A stretch of 64,000 bases of DNA from Limnohabitans sp. 15K. GTDB lineage: Bacteria > Pseudomonadota > Gammaproteobacteria > Burkholderiales > Burkholderiaceae_C. The notes below the pieces were generated by a model. It was not told the origin of the DNA. It saw only the letters and a program-made list of their open reading frames with translations, and ran no database searches. Both the position numbers and the translations under genes were made by a program. Numbering within the stretch: the stretch's first letter is position 1; every line of letters begins with the position of its first letter. Of the stretch, positions 32,748 through 43,020 are shown one piece after another. The stretch covers positions 62,001-126,000 of the forward strand of contig NZ_NESM01000005.1 in assembly GCF_002778285.1 (NCBI RefSeq), in the 5' to 3' direction.

Positions 32748-33413
32748 TTATTTCGGCTTGGATCTTTTTACAAGCACACGTATAGACTGTCTCGTTTTCA
32801 AACCATTCTGCCTCCGCCAACTCAAATATTCGGCAGCAGTTTGATCGTTCTTTTCTGTATAGCAACTAGGGCACGCCCAAACAAGATTTTCTGGCAAATA
32901 TGCGCCCCCTCTTTGGACAGGCATTCGTAGACTGACATTACCTGCGTCAGCAAGGTCTGACTCACAAAAGAAACACGTCAGTGGAGGACGGCAATGCAAC
33001 CCCTCTGATCGTCTCCAGCCAAAAAAGTCCGATGCCAGCTTGCCTCCTTTGTCTCGATTGCAAGTACGGCATGCGTAAACGATGTTGAAAGCATCATTGG
33101 TCCCGCCCTTGCTCAAGGGTGTCCTATGGTCCTTTTCAACAGCTGCATCGCCAAAGTTTGCCTCACAGTAATAACACTTACGATCTTGCATCAATCGAAG
33201 CAAGAGAAGCTCGTCTGACGTATGCCCGCCGCCGGCGTTAGTTACACGCTGCTTGTATACAGATCTACTGATCGCTTTTTTTTCTGGATTATCTTGATCC
33301 CACTTATTGGCGGTAGCACGCATACATGCATTGCATGTCCAACGCCGTGGGCTAAAAAACTCTCTCGTAAAGGGTTTTGTCACCCCACATTTACGACAAG
33401 TCCGCTCGTCCAT
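32748..33413 (-). CDS. Tandem-module HNH-nuclease-like zinc protein
   Basis: A 221-residue protein in three parts. Residues 1-35 form a zinc finger (Cys6, Cys9, Cys27, Cys30). Residues 78-139 are an HNH module: CYYC (80, 83), VEKDHRTPLSKGG with Asp95-His96, Asn110, CRTC (115, 118), then FGWRRSEGL. Residues 145-204 repeat the same plan: CFFC (147, 150), VSLRMPVQRGG, ENLVWACPSC (181, 184), then LSWRRQNGL, but Asp-His is replaced, so this copy should be inactive. The ATG at 33413 has GGAG 8 bases upstream. Base composition is lower in G+C than the neighbours, pointing to recent arrival. It lies 44 bases after gatB. The target is unknown; defence or homing roles are possible. Confidence 0.8.
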   Translation of the reverse strand: MDERTCRKCGVTKPFTREFFSPRRWTCNACMRATANKWDQDNPEKKAISRSVYKQRVTNAGGGHTSDELLLLRLMQDRKCYYCEANFGDAAVEKDHRTPLSKGGTNDAFNIVYACRTCNRDKGGKLASDFFGWRRSEGLHCRPPLTCFFCESDLADAGNVSLRMPVQRGGAYLPENLVWACPSCYTEKNDQTAAEYLSWRRQNGLKTRQSIRVLVKRSKPK

Positions 33414-33457
33414 CAACTAGGCTCCAAACAACACGTTGTCTGCGGCTTTATAGAAAA

Positions 33458-34909
33458 TCAACCGAGCTTCTTCATCAGCAGCGCATTGACCTGAGCCGGA
33501 TTGGCCTTGCCCTTGCTGGCCTTCATGATCGGGCCGACCAAGCCGTTCAAGGCTTTGGCGTTGCCCGCCTTGAACTCTTCCACGTTTTTGGGGTGGGCGG
33601 CCAACACATCGTCGATGATCTTTTCAAGCTCACCCGTGTCGTTCATCTGCTTGAGGCCTTTGGCTTCGATGATGGCGTCGACTTCGCCTTCTTTATTCCA
33701 CAATCCTTCAAACACCTGACGCGCCGCGTTGTTGCTGATGGTGTTGTCGCTGATGCGGCCGATCAGGGTGGCCAGTTGGGCGGCGCTCACCGGGGCTTGC
33801 TCGATGCTCATCTCGCTGGCATTCAGGCGGCGTGAGACTTCGCCCATGATCCAGTTGCTGGCCAGTTTGGCTTGGCCGCAGGCTTTGGCCGTGGCTTCAA
33901 AGTAGGCGGCAACCGCCTTGCTTTGGGTGAGTTGCGTGGCGTCGTATTCGGGCAGGGCGTAGTCGCGTACGAAGCGCTCGGCCATCACGCGAGGCAACTC
34001 GGCCATCTCGCCTTTGACGCGCTCCACCCAGTCGCGGCCAATCACCAGCGGTGGCAGGTCCGGATCAGGAAAGTAGCGGTAATCGGCGGCGTCTTCCTTG
34101 GTGCGCATGGCGCGGGTCTCGCCCGTGTCGGGGTCGAACAGCACGGTGGCTTGCTGAATGGCGATGCCGTCTTCGATCTGGTCGATTTGCCAGCGCACTT
34201 CGTAGTCGATGGCTTGCTGCATGAACTTGAAGCTGTTCAGGTTCTTGATTTCGCGGCGGGTGCCCAGCTCGCCACCGGGCTTGCGCACCGACACGTTGGC
34301 ATCACACCGGAAACTGCCTTCTTGCATGTTGCCGTCGCAGATGCCGATCCAGGTGACGATTTTGTGCAGTTCTTTGGCGTAGGCCACGGCCTCTTCGCTG
34401 CTGCGCATGTCTGGCTGGGTCACGATTTCCAGCAGCGGTGTTCCGGCGCGGTTCAGGTCAATGCCCGACTGACCAATGAAGTCCTCGTGCAGCGATTTGC
34501 CCGCGTCTTCTTCGAGGTGGGCACGTTCCAGGCGCACGGTTTTGCGCACGGTCTCTTTGCCCACTTCTAAAAAGAAAGACACCTCACCGCCTTGCACCAC
34601 CGGGATCTCGAACTGGCTGATCTGGTAGCCCTTGGGCAGGTCGGGGTAGAAGTAGTTTTTGCGCGCAAAAATGCTGCGCTCGGCAATGTGGGCGTTGATG
34701 GCCAAACCGAACTCGATGGCGCGCTCAACAGCGCCCATGTTCATCACGGGCAGCGTGCCGGGCAGGGCCATGTCCACCGCGCAAGCTTGCGTGTTGGGCT
34801 CTGCGCCAAACGCCACCGAGGCGCGGCTGAAGATCTTGCTCTTGGTCGAGAGTTGGGCGTGTGTTTCGAAGCCGATGACGACTTCGTAGCCTTGGACGAG
34901 TTTGCTCAT
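33458..34909 (-). CDS. gatB: Aspartyl/glutamyl-tRNA amidotransferase subunit B
   Basis: A 483-residue GatB, the subunit that binds and phosphorylates misacylated Glu-tRNAGln / Asp-tRNAAsn before amidation. Landmarks are [97 protein letters not shown] and the C-terminal YqeY-like domain ending [14 protein letters not shown]. The start lies 1 base after the gatA stop. The operon order gatC-gatA-gatB is complete. Confidence 0.97.
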   Translation of the reverse strand: MSKLVQGYEVVIGFETHAQLSTKSKIFSRASVAFGAEPNTQACAVDMALPGTLPVMNMGAVERAIEFGLAINAHIAERSIFARKNYFYPDLPKGYQISQFEIPVVQGGEVSFFLEVGKETVRKTVRLERAHLEEDAGKSLHEDFIGQSGIDLNRAGTPLLEIVTQPDMRSSEEAVAYAKELHKIVTWIGICDGNMQEGSFRCDANVSVRKPGGELGTRREIKNLNSFKFMQQAIDYEVRWQIDQIEDGIAIQQATVLFDPDTGETRAMRTKEDAADYRYFPDPDLPPLVIGRDWVERVKGEMAELPRVMAERFVRDYALPEYDATQLTQSKAVAAYFEATAKACGQAKLASNWIMGEVSRRLNASEMSIEQAPVSAAQLATLIGRISDNTISNNAARQVFEGLWNKEGEVDAIIEAKGLKQMNDTGELEKIIDDVLAAHPKNVEEFKAGNAKALNGLVGPIMKASKGKANPAQVNALLMKKLG

Positions 34910-34910
34910 G

Positions 34911-36386
34911 TCAGATGCCCTCCGGCTTGCGAAGGTGGAAATCGGTCGCTTGTTGCAGGCGGTGTGCGGCGTTCAGCAACTGGGCTTCCTTGAAGTAGTT
35001 GCCAATCAGCTGCAGGCCCACGGGCATGTTGCCCGCACCAAAGCCTGCGGGCACGCTCATGCCAGGCAGACCGGCCAGCGAGGCGGGCAGGGTGAAGATG
35101 TCAGCCAAGTAGTCGGCTACCGGGTCATTGGCGTTTTCGCCAAACTTCCAGGCCACCGATGGAGCCACGGGGCCGGCGATCACGTCGCATTCTTTGAACG
35201 CGTTTTGGAAATCGTCAGCGATCATGCGGCGGATTTTTTGCGCTTGCAGGTAGTAGGCGTCGTAGTAGCCGTGGCTCAGCACATAAGCGCCCGTCATGAT
35301 GCGGCGTTTGACCTCGTTGCCAAAACCTTCGGCGCGGGTCTTTTTGTACATGTCCACCAAGTCGTTGTAGTCCTTGGCGCGGTGGCCGAACTTCACGCCG
35401 TCAAAGCGGCTCAGGTTGGAGCTGGCTTCTGCGGGGGCAATGATGTAGTAAACAGGGATGGACAACTCAGTGCGCGGCAGGCTGATGGGCACCAGCTTGG
35501 CGCCCAGCTTTTCGTACTCGCGCAAGGCACTGTCCACGGCGGCACGCACATCGGCCGCCAGGCCTTCGCCAAAAAACTCCTTCGGAATGCCAATGCGCAA
35601 GCCTTCAAGAGATTGGTTCAGCGAGGCCGTGAAGTCTTCGGCAGGCACGTCGAGCGAGGTCGAATCACGGTCCAGATCCGGGCCGCACATGGCGCTGAGC
35701 AGCAGCGCGCAGTCTTCGGCGGTGCGGGCCATGGGGCCGCCCTGGTCGAGGCTGGAGGCGTAGGCGATCATGCCGTAGCGGCTGGCGCGGCCATAGGTGG
35801 GCTTGATGCCGGTGATGCCGCAAAAGCTGGCGGGCTGGCGGATCGAGCCGCCGGTGTCGGTGCCGGTGGCTGCGGGCACCAAGCGTGCCGCCACAGCGGC
35901 GGCGCTGCCGCCCGACGAGCCACCGGGCACGCGGGCCGTGTCCCAAGGGTTGGTCACTTTGCCAAAAGCCGAGTTTTCGTTGGCCGAGCCCATGGCGAAT
36001 TCGTCGCAGTTGAGCTTGCCCACGGTGACCATGCCTGCGCCGCCCGATGCAGAAGCGCCGAGCTTTTGCACCAGCGTGGCGTCAAAGGGCGATCGGTAGC
36101 CGGTCAAGATTTTCGAGCCTGCGGTGGTGGCGAAGTCGCGGGTAACGAAAACGTCTTTGTGGCCCACAGGCACACCTTCGAGCAGGCCAGCTGTGCCAGC
36201 GGCCAAACGGGCGTCGCTGGCCTGCGCTTGGGCCAGCGTCACTTCGCTGTCGATGTCGAGGAACGCGTTGTGTGGGTTGCCGCCCAAACGGGCCAAAAAG
36301 CCGGTGGCTACTTCCACTGCGCTCACTTGTTTGGTTTTGAGGGCCTGGGCCAGTTCGGCCACGGTCATGTCGTGCAGAGAATTCAT
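34911..36386 (-). CDS. gatA: Aspartyl/glutamyl-tRNA amidotransferase subunit A
   Basis: A 491-residue amidase that releases ammonia from glutamine for tRNA amidation. The Ser-cisSer-Lys triad is visible: Lys77 in [10 protein letters not shown], the cis-serine in [15 protein letters not shown] and Ser181 in [51 protein letters not shown] is typical of the family. ATG 36386 is taken as start; a GTG at 36398 overlapping the gatC stop is the alternative and would add four residues. Confidence 0.97.
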   Translation of the reverse strand: MNSLHDMTVAELAQALKTKQVSAVEVATGFLARLGGNPHNAFLDIDSEVTLAQAQASDARLAAGTAGLLEGVPVGHKDVFVTRDFATTAGSKILTGYRSPFDATLVQKLGASASGGAGMVTVGKLNCDEFAMGSANENSAFGKVTNPWDTARVPGGSSGGSAAAVAARLVPAATGTDTGGSIRQPASFCGITGIKPTYGRASRYGMIAYASSLDQGGPMARTAEDCALLLSAMCGPDLDRDSTSLDVPAEDFTASLNQSLEGLRIGIPKEFFGEGLAADVRAAVDSALREYEKLGAKLVPISLPRTELSIPVYYIIAPAEASSNLSRFDGVKFGHRAKDYNDLVDMYKKTRAEGFGNEVKRRIMTGAYVLSHGYYDAYYLQAQKIRRMIADDFQNAFKECDVIAGPVAPSVAWKFGENANDPVADYLADIFTLPASLAGLPGMSVPAGFGAGNMPVGLQLIGNYFKEAQLLNAAHRLQQATDFHLRKPEGI

Positions 36387-36394
36387 CGTAAGGC

Positions 36395-36694
36395 TCACTC
36401 GATCACCTTGGGCACCAAAAACAGGCCGCGCTCGACGGCGGGGGCGCTTTTCTGGTTCAGGTCGCGTTGGTTGGGTTCACTGGCCACGTCCGGGCGCAGG
36501 CGCAGCGTGATGTCCTGGATGGCGGCCACGGGGTGGGCCATGGGTTCGATGCCGGTGGTGTCCACCGCTTGCATGGCTTCAACGATGCTGAAAAAGCCAT
36601 TGATTTGAGTGAGCATGCGCTCACTTTCGTCTGGCTGGAGTTCCAGTCGTGCGAGGTTCGCGATGCGGGCAATATCCTGCGGGGTCAGGGACAT
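36395..36694 (-). CDS. gatC: Aspartyl/glutamyl-tRNA amidotransferase subunit C
   Basis: A 99-residue GatC that clamps the GatA-GatB interface: [55 protein letters not shown], ending [11 protein letters not shown]. Length and sequence are fully typical. First gene of the gatCAB operon, divergent from mreB with a 211-base gap that must hold both promoters; no convincing -35/-10 pair could be fixed there. Confidence 0.96.
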   Translation of the reverse strand: MSLTPQDIARIANLARLELQPDESERMLTQINGFFSIVEAMQAVDTTGIEPMAHPVAAIQDITLRLRPDVASEPNQRDLNQKSAPAVERGLFLVPKVIE

Positions 36695-36905
36695 GGTTTG
36701 AAAAGAGTTGTAAGGGACCGTGTTTTACAGCGTCAACGGGGCCAAGAAAGGCCAGTTTTGCTGGGGGATCAGGTATTATCCTGTGTTTGGTGCCGCACGC
36801 TCTGCAGTCTTCGAGCCCGCCCTGCCAACCCCCCTGATTTGATCGCCGCGCCCACCCCAAAACGCCAAACGATGGCATGGGGATGCCGCGCCAAAGGACT
36901 CCTGA

Positions 36906-37949
<1,044 letters not shown>

Positions 37950-37977
37950 GGCTGGCGAAATCCGGCGCATCCCCCTC

Positions 37978-38910
37978 ATGGCTCTGGATACCTTTGAACG
38001 CAGTGCCCCGCCGATTTTTCGGCAGGGCTTGTCTGCGACCGCCAAGCTGGTATTGCTCTCCTTGCTGTCTGTCTTGTTGATGGCGTCCGACCACCGGTTC
38101 CAAATTTCACAACCCTTGCGATCGGGCATTGCCGTGGTGCTGGCCCCCTTGCAATGGTTGTCACTGCAGCCCGTGCGGGCGTTCAGTGGTTTGGGTGCGT
38201 ACTTTGGCGATCTGGAGAAAGCCCAAGACGCGGCCCAGAACTTCCAGACCCGCACCATTGCCCAAGCCCAAAGGCTGCAGCAAGTGGAGCAGTTGGCCCA
38301 AGAAAATGCCCAGTTGCGTGAGTTGCTCGATTTGCGTTCGCAGTTTGCAGGACCCAGCAAGGCGGTCGAGGTGTTGTACGACACCGCCGACCCTTACACC
38401 GATCGCCTCGTGGTGGACCGTGGCTCGGTGGCGGGTTTGGTGCAAGGATCCGCTGTCATCGATGTGGGCGGTGTCGTGGGGCAAGTGACGCGGGTCTACC
38501 CCTTGGTCAGTGAGGTGACTTTGTTGACCGACCGCGGCCAAAGTATTCCCGTGATGAACGCGCGAACCGGCACGCGCCATGTGGCGATTGGCGATGCCAA
38601 CTCGCAAGGCGGTGAGTTGGAGTTGAAATTTGTGCCCTCGGGCACCGACATCAAGTCGGGTGATTTGCTCACCACCAGTGGCATCGACGGCGTGTACCCG
38701 CCCGGTTTGCATGTGGGTCTGGTGAGCCACATCGACCGCCGGGTCGATTCTTCTTTTGCCCGGGTGCAAGCCACGCCGACGGCCAAACCCCGTGGCCGAC
38801 ATTTGCTGGTGCTGATGCCGGTCAAGGATTGGCCAGCGGTGCCCGTGGCCCCGCCTGAACCCAAGCGCAAAGGCAAGGGCCGAACCACTGCTTCAGGAGC
38901 CACGCCATGA
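37978..38910 (+). CDS. mreC: Rod-shape protein MreC
   Basis: A 310-residue bitopic inner-membrane protein. A membrane segment at about 21-40 (ATAKLVLLSLLSVLLMAS) and a coiled coil at about 75-120 (QAQRLQQVEQLAQENAQLRELLDLR) precede the beta-barrel core with VDRGSVAGLVQGSAVIDVGGVVGQV, LLTDRGQSIPVMNARTG and SGDLLTTSGIDGVYPPGL. It activates PBP2 in the elongasome. A basic Pro/Lys-rich tail follows. It overlaps mreD by 4 bases. Confidence 0.96.
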   Translation: MALDTFERSAPPIFRQGLSATAKLVLLSLLSVLLMASDHRFQISQPLRSGIAVVLAPLQWLSLQPVRAFSGLGAYFGDLEKAQDAAQNFQTRTIAQAQRLQQVEQLAQENAQLRELLDLRSQFAGPSKAVEVLYDTADPYTDRLVVDRGSVAGLVQGSAVIDVGGVVGQVTRVYPLVSEVTLLTDRGQSIPVMNARTGTRHVAIGDANSQGGELELKFVPSGTDIKSGDLLTTSGIDGVYPPGLHVGLVSHIDRRVDSSFARVQATPTAKPRGRHLLVLMPVKDWPAVPVAPPEPKRKGKGRTTASGATP

Positions 38911-39428
38911 TCATGCCTGCAGGCCGTCCGCTCTTGCTGCCGGCCAACCCCCGGTTCATCGCTTTCACATTGATCTTGGGCCTGTTGCTGAACATGTTGT
39001 TGGGCTTGACGGGATGGCACTGGCTGCCCGATGTGCTGGCCATCGTGCTGGTTTTTTGGAATGTTTACCAGCCGCGTCGTGTGGGGATGGTCTTGGCCTT
39101 TGTCTTGGGCTTGGCGCTCGATGTGCACGAGTCGGCCCTGCTCGGGCAAAACGCTTTGTCGTATGTGGTGATCAGTGGCATCGCTTTGGCCGTTCAGCGG
39201 CGTTTGCTGTGGTTTCCGCTGCGCGAGCAAGCCCTGCAAATCGTGCCTTTGTTTGTGGTGGCCGCCTTGGTGGAGTGGGCCACGCGCTTGATCGTGCAGG
39301 ACGCCTGGCCGCATTGGAGCCAGTTGTTGGCGCCATTTCTGCAGGCCGCTTTGTGGCCCTTGGTGGGCGCTTTGCTGCTTGCGCCGCAACGCCGTGCTTT
39401 TGACCCTGACAACATTCGGCCGCTTTGA
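38907..39428 (+). CDS. mreD: Rod-shape protein MreD
   Basis: A 173-residue polytopic membrane protein with about five helices, including FIAFTLILGLLLNMLLGL, WLPDVLAIVLVFWNVYQPRRVGMVLAFVLGLALDVH and the C-terminal LWPLVGALLLAPQRRAFD. It belongs to the elongasome with MreB/MreC. AGGAG lies 8 bases before the ATG, which overlaps the mreC stop. The mrdA ATG follows the stop by 2 bases. Confidence 0.94.
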   Translation: MIMPAGRPLLLPANPRFIAFTLILGLLLNMLLGLTGWHWLPDVLAIVLVFWNVYQPRRVGMVLAFVLGLALDVHESALLGQNALSYVVISGIALAVQRRLLWFPLREQALQIVPLFVVAALVEWATRLIVQDAWPHWSQLLAPFLQAALWPLVGALLLAPQRRAFDPDNIRPL

Positions 39429-39430
39429 CC

Positions 39431-41404
39431 ATGTCACTGTGGCTGCCTTCCCTTGCCGAGTTGCGTGACAGCCAGGCCGAACTTCACAGGTTCCGCGGGC
39501 GGGTCGCTGTCATGCAAATCGTCGTGCTGGTTTGCTTTTTGTTGTTGGTCGCCCGTTTGTCTTATTTGCAGATCGTGCGCCACGACGACTTGCTGGAGCA
39601 GGCGGAAAACAACCGCACAGCGGTGATCCCGACGGTGCCGCCTCGCGGCACCATCATGGACCGCAATGGGGTGGTGTTGGCCAGCAACTACTCGGCCTAC
39701 ACGCTGGAAATCACACCCTCCAGGGTGAATGACCTGGAAGCCACCATCGACGCTTTGGCCGAGGTGGTCGAAATCCAAGGTAAAGACCGTCGCCGCTTTA
39801 AACGCTTGCGCGAGGATTCGCGCAGTTTCGACTCCTTGCCCATCCGCACCCGTTTGAGCGACGAAGAGGTGGCCAAGTTCAGTGCGCAGCGTTACCGGTT
39901 CCCAGGCGTCGAAATCAAGGCCCGTCTGTTCAGGCAGTACCCCTATGGCGAGTTGGCCAGCCATGTGGTGGGCTACATCGGGCGCATCAACGTCAAAGAA
40001 AAGGAGCGCCTTGAAGAAGAGGACGACGCGGGCAACTACCGGGGCACCGAATACATCGGCAAGCTGGGTGTGGAGCAGCGCTACGAGCGCGAGCTGCATG
40101 GCATCACCGGAGTGAACCGGGTGGAGACTTCAGCCGGAGGACGGGCGACGCGCAGCTTGTCCAGCGACCTGGCCACGCCGGGACAAAACGTGGTGTTGTC
40201 GATCGACATCCAGCTGCAAAAAATGGTGGAAGACTTGTTTGGTAACCGCCGCGGTGCGCTCGTCGCCTTGGACCCGAACACGGGGGAGGTGCTGGCCTTT
40301 GTCAGCAAACCGACGTTCGACCCCAATTTGTTCGTGGACGGCATCGATGTCGAGAGCTGGCAAATGCTCAACGAGTCGATCGACAAGCCCTTACTCAACC
40401 GGGCATTGCGTGGCACCTACCCACCGGGCTCGACCTACAAACCCTTCATGGCCATGGCCGCTTTGTCGACGGGCAAGCGCAGTGCCAGCACCATCATCAA
40501 CGACACGGGTTCCTGGACGTATGGGGGCCACACTTTCCGCAGCCACGGCGACAGCGGCTTGGGCCCGGTGGACATGGTGCGCTCGATTGTGTTGTCGAGC
40601 AACGTCTATTACTACTCGCTGGCCAACGAGATGGGGGTGGACGCCATCCATGACTTCATGAAGCCGCTGGGTTTTGGCCAGATCACCGGCATTGACTTGC
40701 CCGGCGAAGTGCGCGGCATCTTGCCCAGCACCGACTGGAAGCGCAACTATTACAAAAAGCCCGAACAAAAGAAGTGGTTCGGTGGCGAAACCATTTCATT
40801 GGGCATTGGCCAGGGCTACAACACCTTCACCATGCTGCAGCTGGCTTCGGCCACGGCCACGCTGGCCAATGCAGGGGTGCAGTTCAAACCCCGCGTGGTG
40901 ACGGCCACACAAGACGCCTTGACCCATGCGCAAACCCAAGTCAATGCGTCAGAGCCTGTGAACCTGGGCTACAAGCCTGAGCACATGGAGGTCATTCGCA
41001 ATGGTTTGGTGGGCGTGGTCACCTCCGGCACTTCGGCCCGAGTGTTTGCCGGGGCCGGTTACACCAGCGCGGGCAAAACCGGCACAGCCCAAGCGGTGAC
41101 CATTGGGCAAAAGGACAAATACAACGCAGCCAACCTGTCGGAGTACCAGCGCGACCATGCTCTGTACATGGCGTATGCCCCGGCAGACAAACCCAAGATC
41201 GCCGTGGCAGTGGTGGTGGAAAACGCGGGCTTTGGCGCAGCTTCAGCGGCCCCTATTGCGCGGCGGGTGTTTGACTATTGGTTGCTGGGGCAATACCCCA
41301 GCGAAGAAGACATGGCAGCGACCCAAAAAGGCCAGACCGCCAGCCCGGTGGGTAAGCCACGCACCAAACAAGAGGTGCCGATTGAGCCCCGAAAACTGAA
41401 CTGA
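39431..41404 (+). CDS. mrdA: Penicillin-binding protein 2 (peptidoglycan transpeptidase)
   Basis: A 657-residue class B PBP. One N-terminal membrane anchor (VAVMQIVVLVCFLLLVARLSYLQIV) is followed by the pedestal with RGTIMDRNGVVLASNYSAYTLEI and GYIGRINVKEKERL. In the transpeptidase domain the nucleophile is Ser334 in PPGSTYKPF, the SxN motif is in SSNVYYY and the third motif is KTGTAQ. It crosslinks side-wall peptidoglycan with RodA. RodA is usually the next gene, but here a convergent marC gene follows, so rodA must be elsewhere. Confidence 0.96.
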   Translation: MSLWLPSLAELRDSQAELHRFRGRVAVMQIVVLVCFLLLVARLSYLQIVRHDDLLEQAENNRTAVIPTVPPRGTIMDRNGVVLASNYSAYTLEITPSRVNDLEATIDALAEVVEIQGKDRRRFKRLREDSRSFDSLPIRTRLSDEEVAKFSAQRYRFPGVEIKARLFRQYPYGELASHVVGYIGRINVKEKERLEEEDDAGNYRGTEYIGKLGVEQRYERELHGITGVNRVETSAGGRATRSLSSDLATPGQNVVLSIDIQLQKMVEDLFGNRRGALVALDPNTGEVLAFVSKPTFDPNLFVDGIDVESWQMLNESIDKPLLNRALRGTYPPGSTYKPFMAMAALSTGKRSASTIINDTGSWTYGGHTFRSHGDSGLGPVDMVRSIVLSSNVYYYSLANEMGVDAIHDFMKPLGFGQITGIDLPGEVRGILPSTDWKRNYYKKPEQKKWFGGETISLGIGQGYNTFTMLQLASATATLANAGVQFKPRVVTATQDALTHAQTQVNASEPVNLGYKPEHMEVIRNGLVGVVTSGTSARVFAGAGYTSAGKTGTAQAVTIGQKDKYNAANLSEYQRDHALYMAYAPADKPKIAVAVVVENAGFGAASAAPIARRVFDYWLLGQYPSEEDMAATQKGQTASPVGKPRTKQEVPIEPRKLN

Positions 41405-41407
41405 ATT

Positions 41408-42013
41408 TCAGTTCGGCCAGCTTTGCGCCAGTGACTTCAAGCCTCGGATCAGCATTTCCACGGAGATGGACACCAGAATCAGGCCCATCAAACGCTCAAA
41501 AGCCGAGACCACGCGCAAACCCACCACGCGCTGCAACCGTTCGGCCAGTAGCAGCACCACAGCACACGCCAGCATGGTCACCGACAATGCGGCCACCCAC
41601 TCCATGCGCCTCTCGGGCGCTTGACTGACCAACAGCAACACGGTGGCCATGGCCGAAGGTCCTGCCAAAGCTGGAATGGCCAAAGGCACGATCAAGGGCT
41701 CAGCCAGGGGGACGGGTGTGTCTTGGGGTGGCGGCGGAAAAATCATGCGCAGCGCAATCAAGAACAGCACCACCGCACCGCCGATTTGCAAAGACACGTC
41801 CGACAGGCTCATGGCCTTCAGGAACGACTGACCCACAAACATGAAAGTGAGCAGCAAGCCAAAGGCGATCAAAACCTCGCGCACAATGACACGCGCCCGC
41901 CGCTCTGGCGGCACGGCCCGCAGCGTGTTGACAAAAATGGGAATATTGCCCAGCGGGTCGGTGATCAGCAGCAGCAAAATGGTGGCCGAAGCAAAGGTGT
42001 GCTCCATGCCCAT
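41408..42013 (-). CDS. MarC-family integral membrane protein
   Basis: A 201-residue membrane protein with six predicted helices: FASATILLLLITDPLGNIPIFVNTLRAVPPERRARVIVRE, FLKAMSLSDVSLQIGGAVVLFLIALRMIF, PLAIPALAGPSAMATVLLLV and a C-terminal VSISVEMLIRGLKSL. MarC/YhgN proteins resemble transporters; their substrate is unknown, and an early link to multiple antibiotic resistance was not upheld. The ATG overlaps the stop of the upstream VOC gene (ATGA), so translation is coupled. Confidence 0.9.
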   Translation of the reverse strand: MGMEHTFASATILLLLITDPLGNIPIFVNTLRAVPPERRARVIVREVLIAFGLLLTFMFVGQSFLKAMSLSDVSLQIGGAVVLFLIALRMIFPPPPQDTPVPLAEPLIVPLAIPALAGPSAMATVLLLVSQAPERRMEWVAALSVTMLACAVVLLLAERLQRVVGLRVVSAFERLMGLILVSISVEMLIRGLKSLAQSWPN

Positions 42014-42426
42014 CAGCTCGCGTAAACCGTGCTCAGGTCGGCAAAGCCTTTGACTTCAATCGGGTTGCCAAACGGGTCCATGAAAAACATGGTCCACTGC
42101 TCGCCCGGTTGTCCTTCAAAGCGCAGATGGGGTGCCACCACAAACTGGGTGTGGGCCGCTTGCAGGCGGTCGGCCAGCGCTTGCCAATCGTCTTTTTGCA
42201 AGACCAAGCCGAAGTGTGGCATAGGCACCAAGTGGTCGCCGACATGCCCCGTGAGGGTCGTTTTGAAAGGCTCGCCCAAGTGCAGGGAAATTTGGTGAGA
42301 GAAGAAGTCAAAGTCCACCCAAGTGTCGGTGGATCGCCCTTCCTGGCAACCGAGGACGCCGCCGTAAAAGCGACGCGCCTCGTCAAGGTCGGTGACGTGA
42401 AATGCGAAATGGAATAGGCTGTGCAT
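42013..42426 (-). CDS. VOC-family (glyoxalase-fold) protein
   Basis: A 137-residue vicinal-oxygen-chelate protein: FHFAFHVTDLDEARRFYGGVLGCQEGRS, FDFFSHQISLHLG, PHFGLVLQKDDWQALADRLQ and WTMFFMDPFGNPIEVKGF. His in FHVTD/HFGLVL and Glu in IEVKGF are candidate metal ligands. An in-frame ATG at 42438 would add four residues. Function cannot be named; it overlaps the marC start. Confidence 0.86.
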   Translation of the reverse strand: MHSLFHFAFHVTDLDEARRFYGGVLGCQEGRSTDTWVDFDFFSHQISLHLGEPFKTTLTGHVGDHLVPMPHFGLVLQKDDWQALADRLQAAHTQFVVAPHLRFEGQPGEQWTMFFMDPFGNPIEVKGFADLSTVYAS

Positions 42427-42533
42427 GCCATAAAGCATATCAGCCAGTCATGCGCAGGGGCAGCCGGAAGAACCCGAATTCACCCATCTAGACCACACTG
42501 TGAAAAGTGCTCGTCTGAATCCTTGTTTAAGAA

Positions 42534-42905
42534 TCAGCGGCGTTGTTCAGCCACGGTCTGGCAATTGATGCAGCGTTTGGCAGTCGGGTAAGCGCTCAGG
42601 CGCGCAGGCGGAATGGTCACGCCGCAGTCGGTGCACTGGCCATAGGTGCCCGCATCCATGCGTTCCAGTGCGGCTTCGATGTCTCCCAGCTCAGCCATGG
42701 CGTGTTCGTTCATGGCGAATTCGTCGTTGCGCCCCGAAAGGGCCTGGGCTTGGTCATCCAAACTGCGCACATCGTGTTCAGCGGCCATGTCCGCACGCGA
42801 GACCAGACCACCACGCTCTTGTGCGATGCGCTGCAGCAATTGCATGCGCTCATGCAAAAGGCGCTCGCGGTGGAAGGAGAGGGAGGGCGTGTTGGATGAA
42901 GTCAT
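42534..42905 (-). CDS. TraR/DksA-family zinc-finger protein
   Basis: A 123-residue protein with a helical hairpin N-terminus and the C4 zinc finger CTDCGVTIPPARLSAYPTAKRCINCQ. DksA-type proteins enter the RNA polymerase secondary channel and modulate promoters with ppGpp. The tip of the coiled coil holds MNEHAMAELGDIEAALERMDAGTYGQC. It is shorter than true DksA (about 150 residues), so it is likely one of the accessory paralogues. Confidence 0.9.
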   Translation of the reverse strand: MTSSNTPSLSFHRERLLHERMQLLQRIAQERGGLVSRADMAAEHDVRSLDDQAQALSGRNDEFAMNEHAMAELGDIEAALERMDAGTYGQCTDCGVTIPPARLSAYPTAKRCINCQTVAEQRR

Positions 42906-43020
42906 GGCTTCATCCTAGGCGCCTGGGGTGACGCGGTATTGATGTGGGTCAACCCCCGCTGCCGCGTGACGTCAGCCACGGGCCGGGGTAGATCCGCATC
43001 AGGTGCTCAGCCGCACAGAC

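Noticed and set aside
32641..32865. A 74-codon minus-strand frame overlapping the HNH-like gene 3' end
   Set aside because: It overlaps the gene remnant and the HNH-like gene, has no ribosome site and no recognisable pattern.
34902..36608. A 568-codon open frame antisense to gatA and gatC
   Set aside because: It spans two well-conserved genes on the other strand and shows only Gly/Ala/His-rich sequence.
36751..36779. Possible mreB promoter (TTGCTG and TATTAT)
   Set aside because: The two boxes are only 10 bases apart, too close for a sigma-70 promoter.
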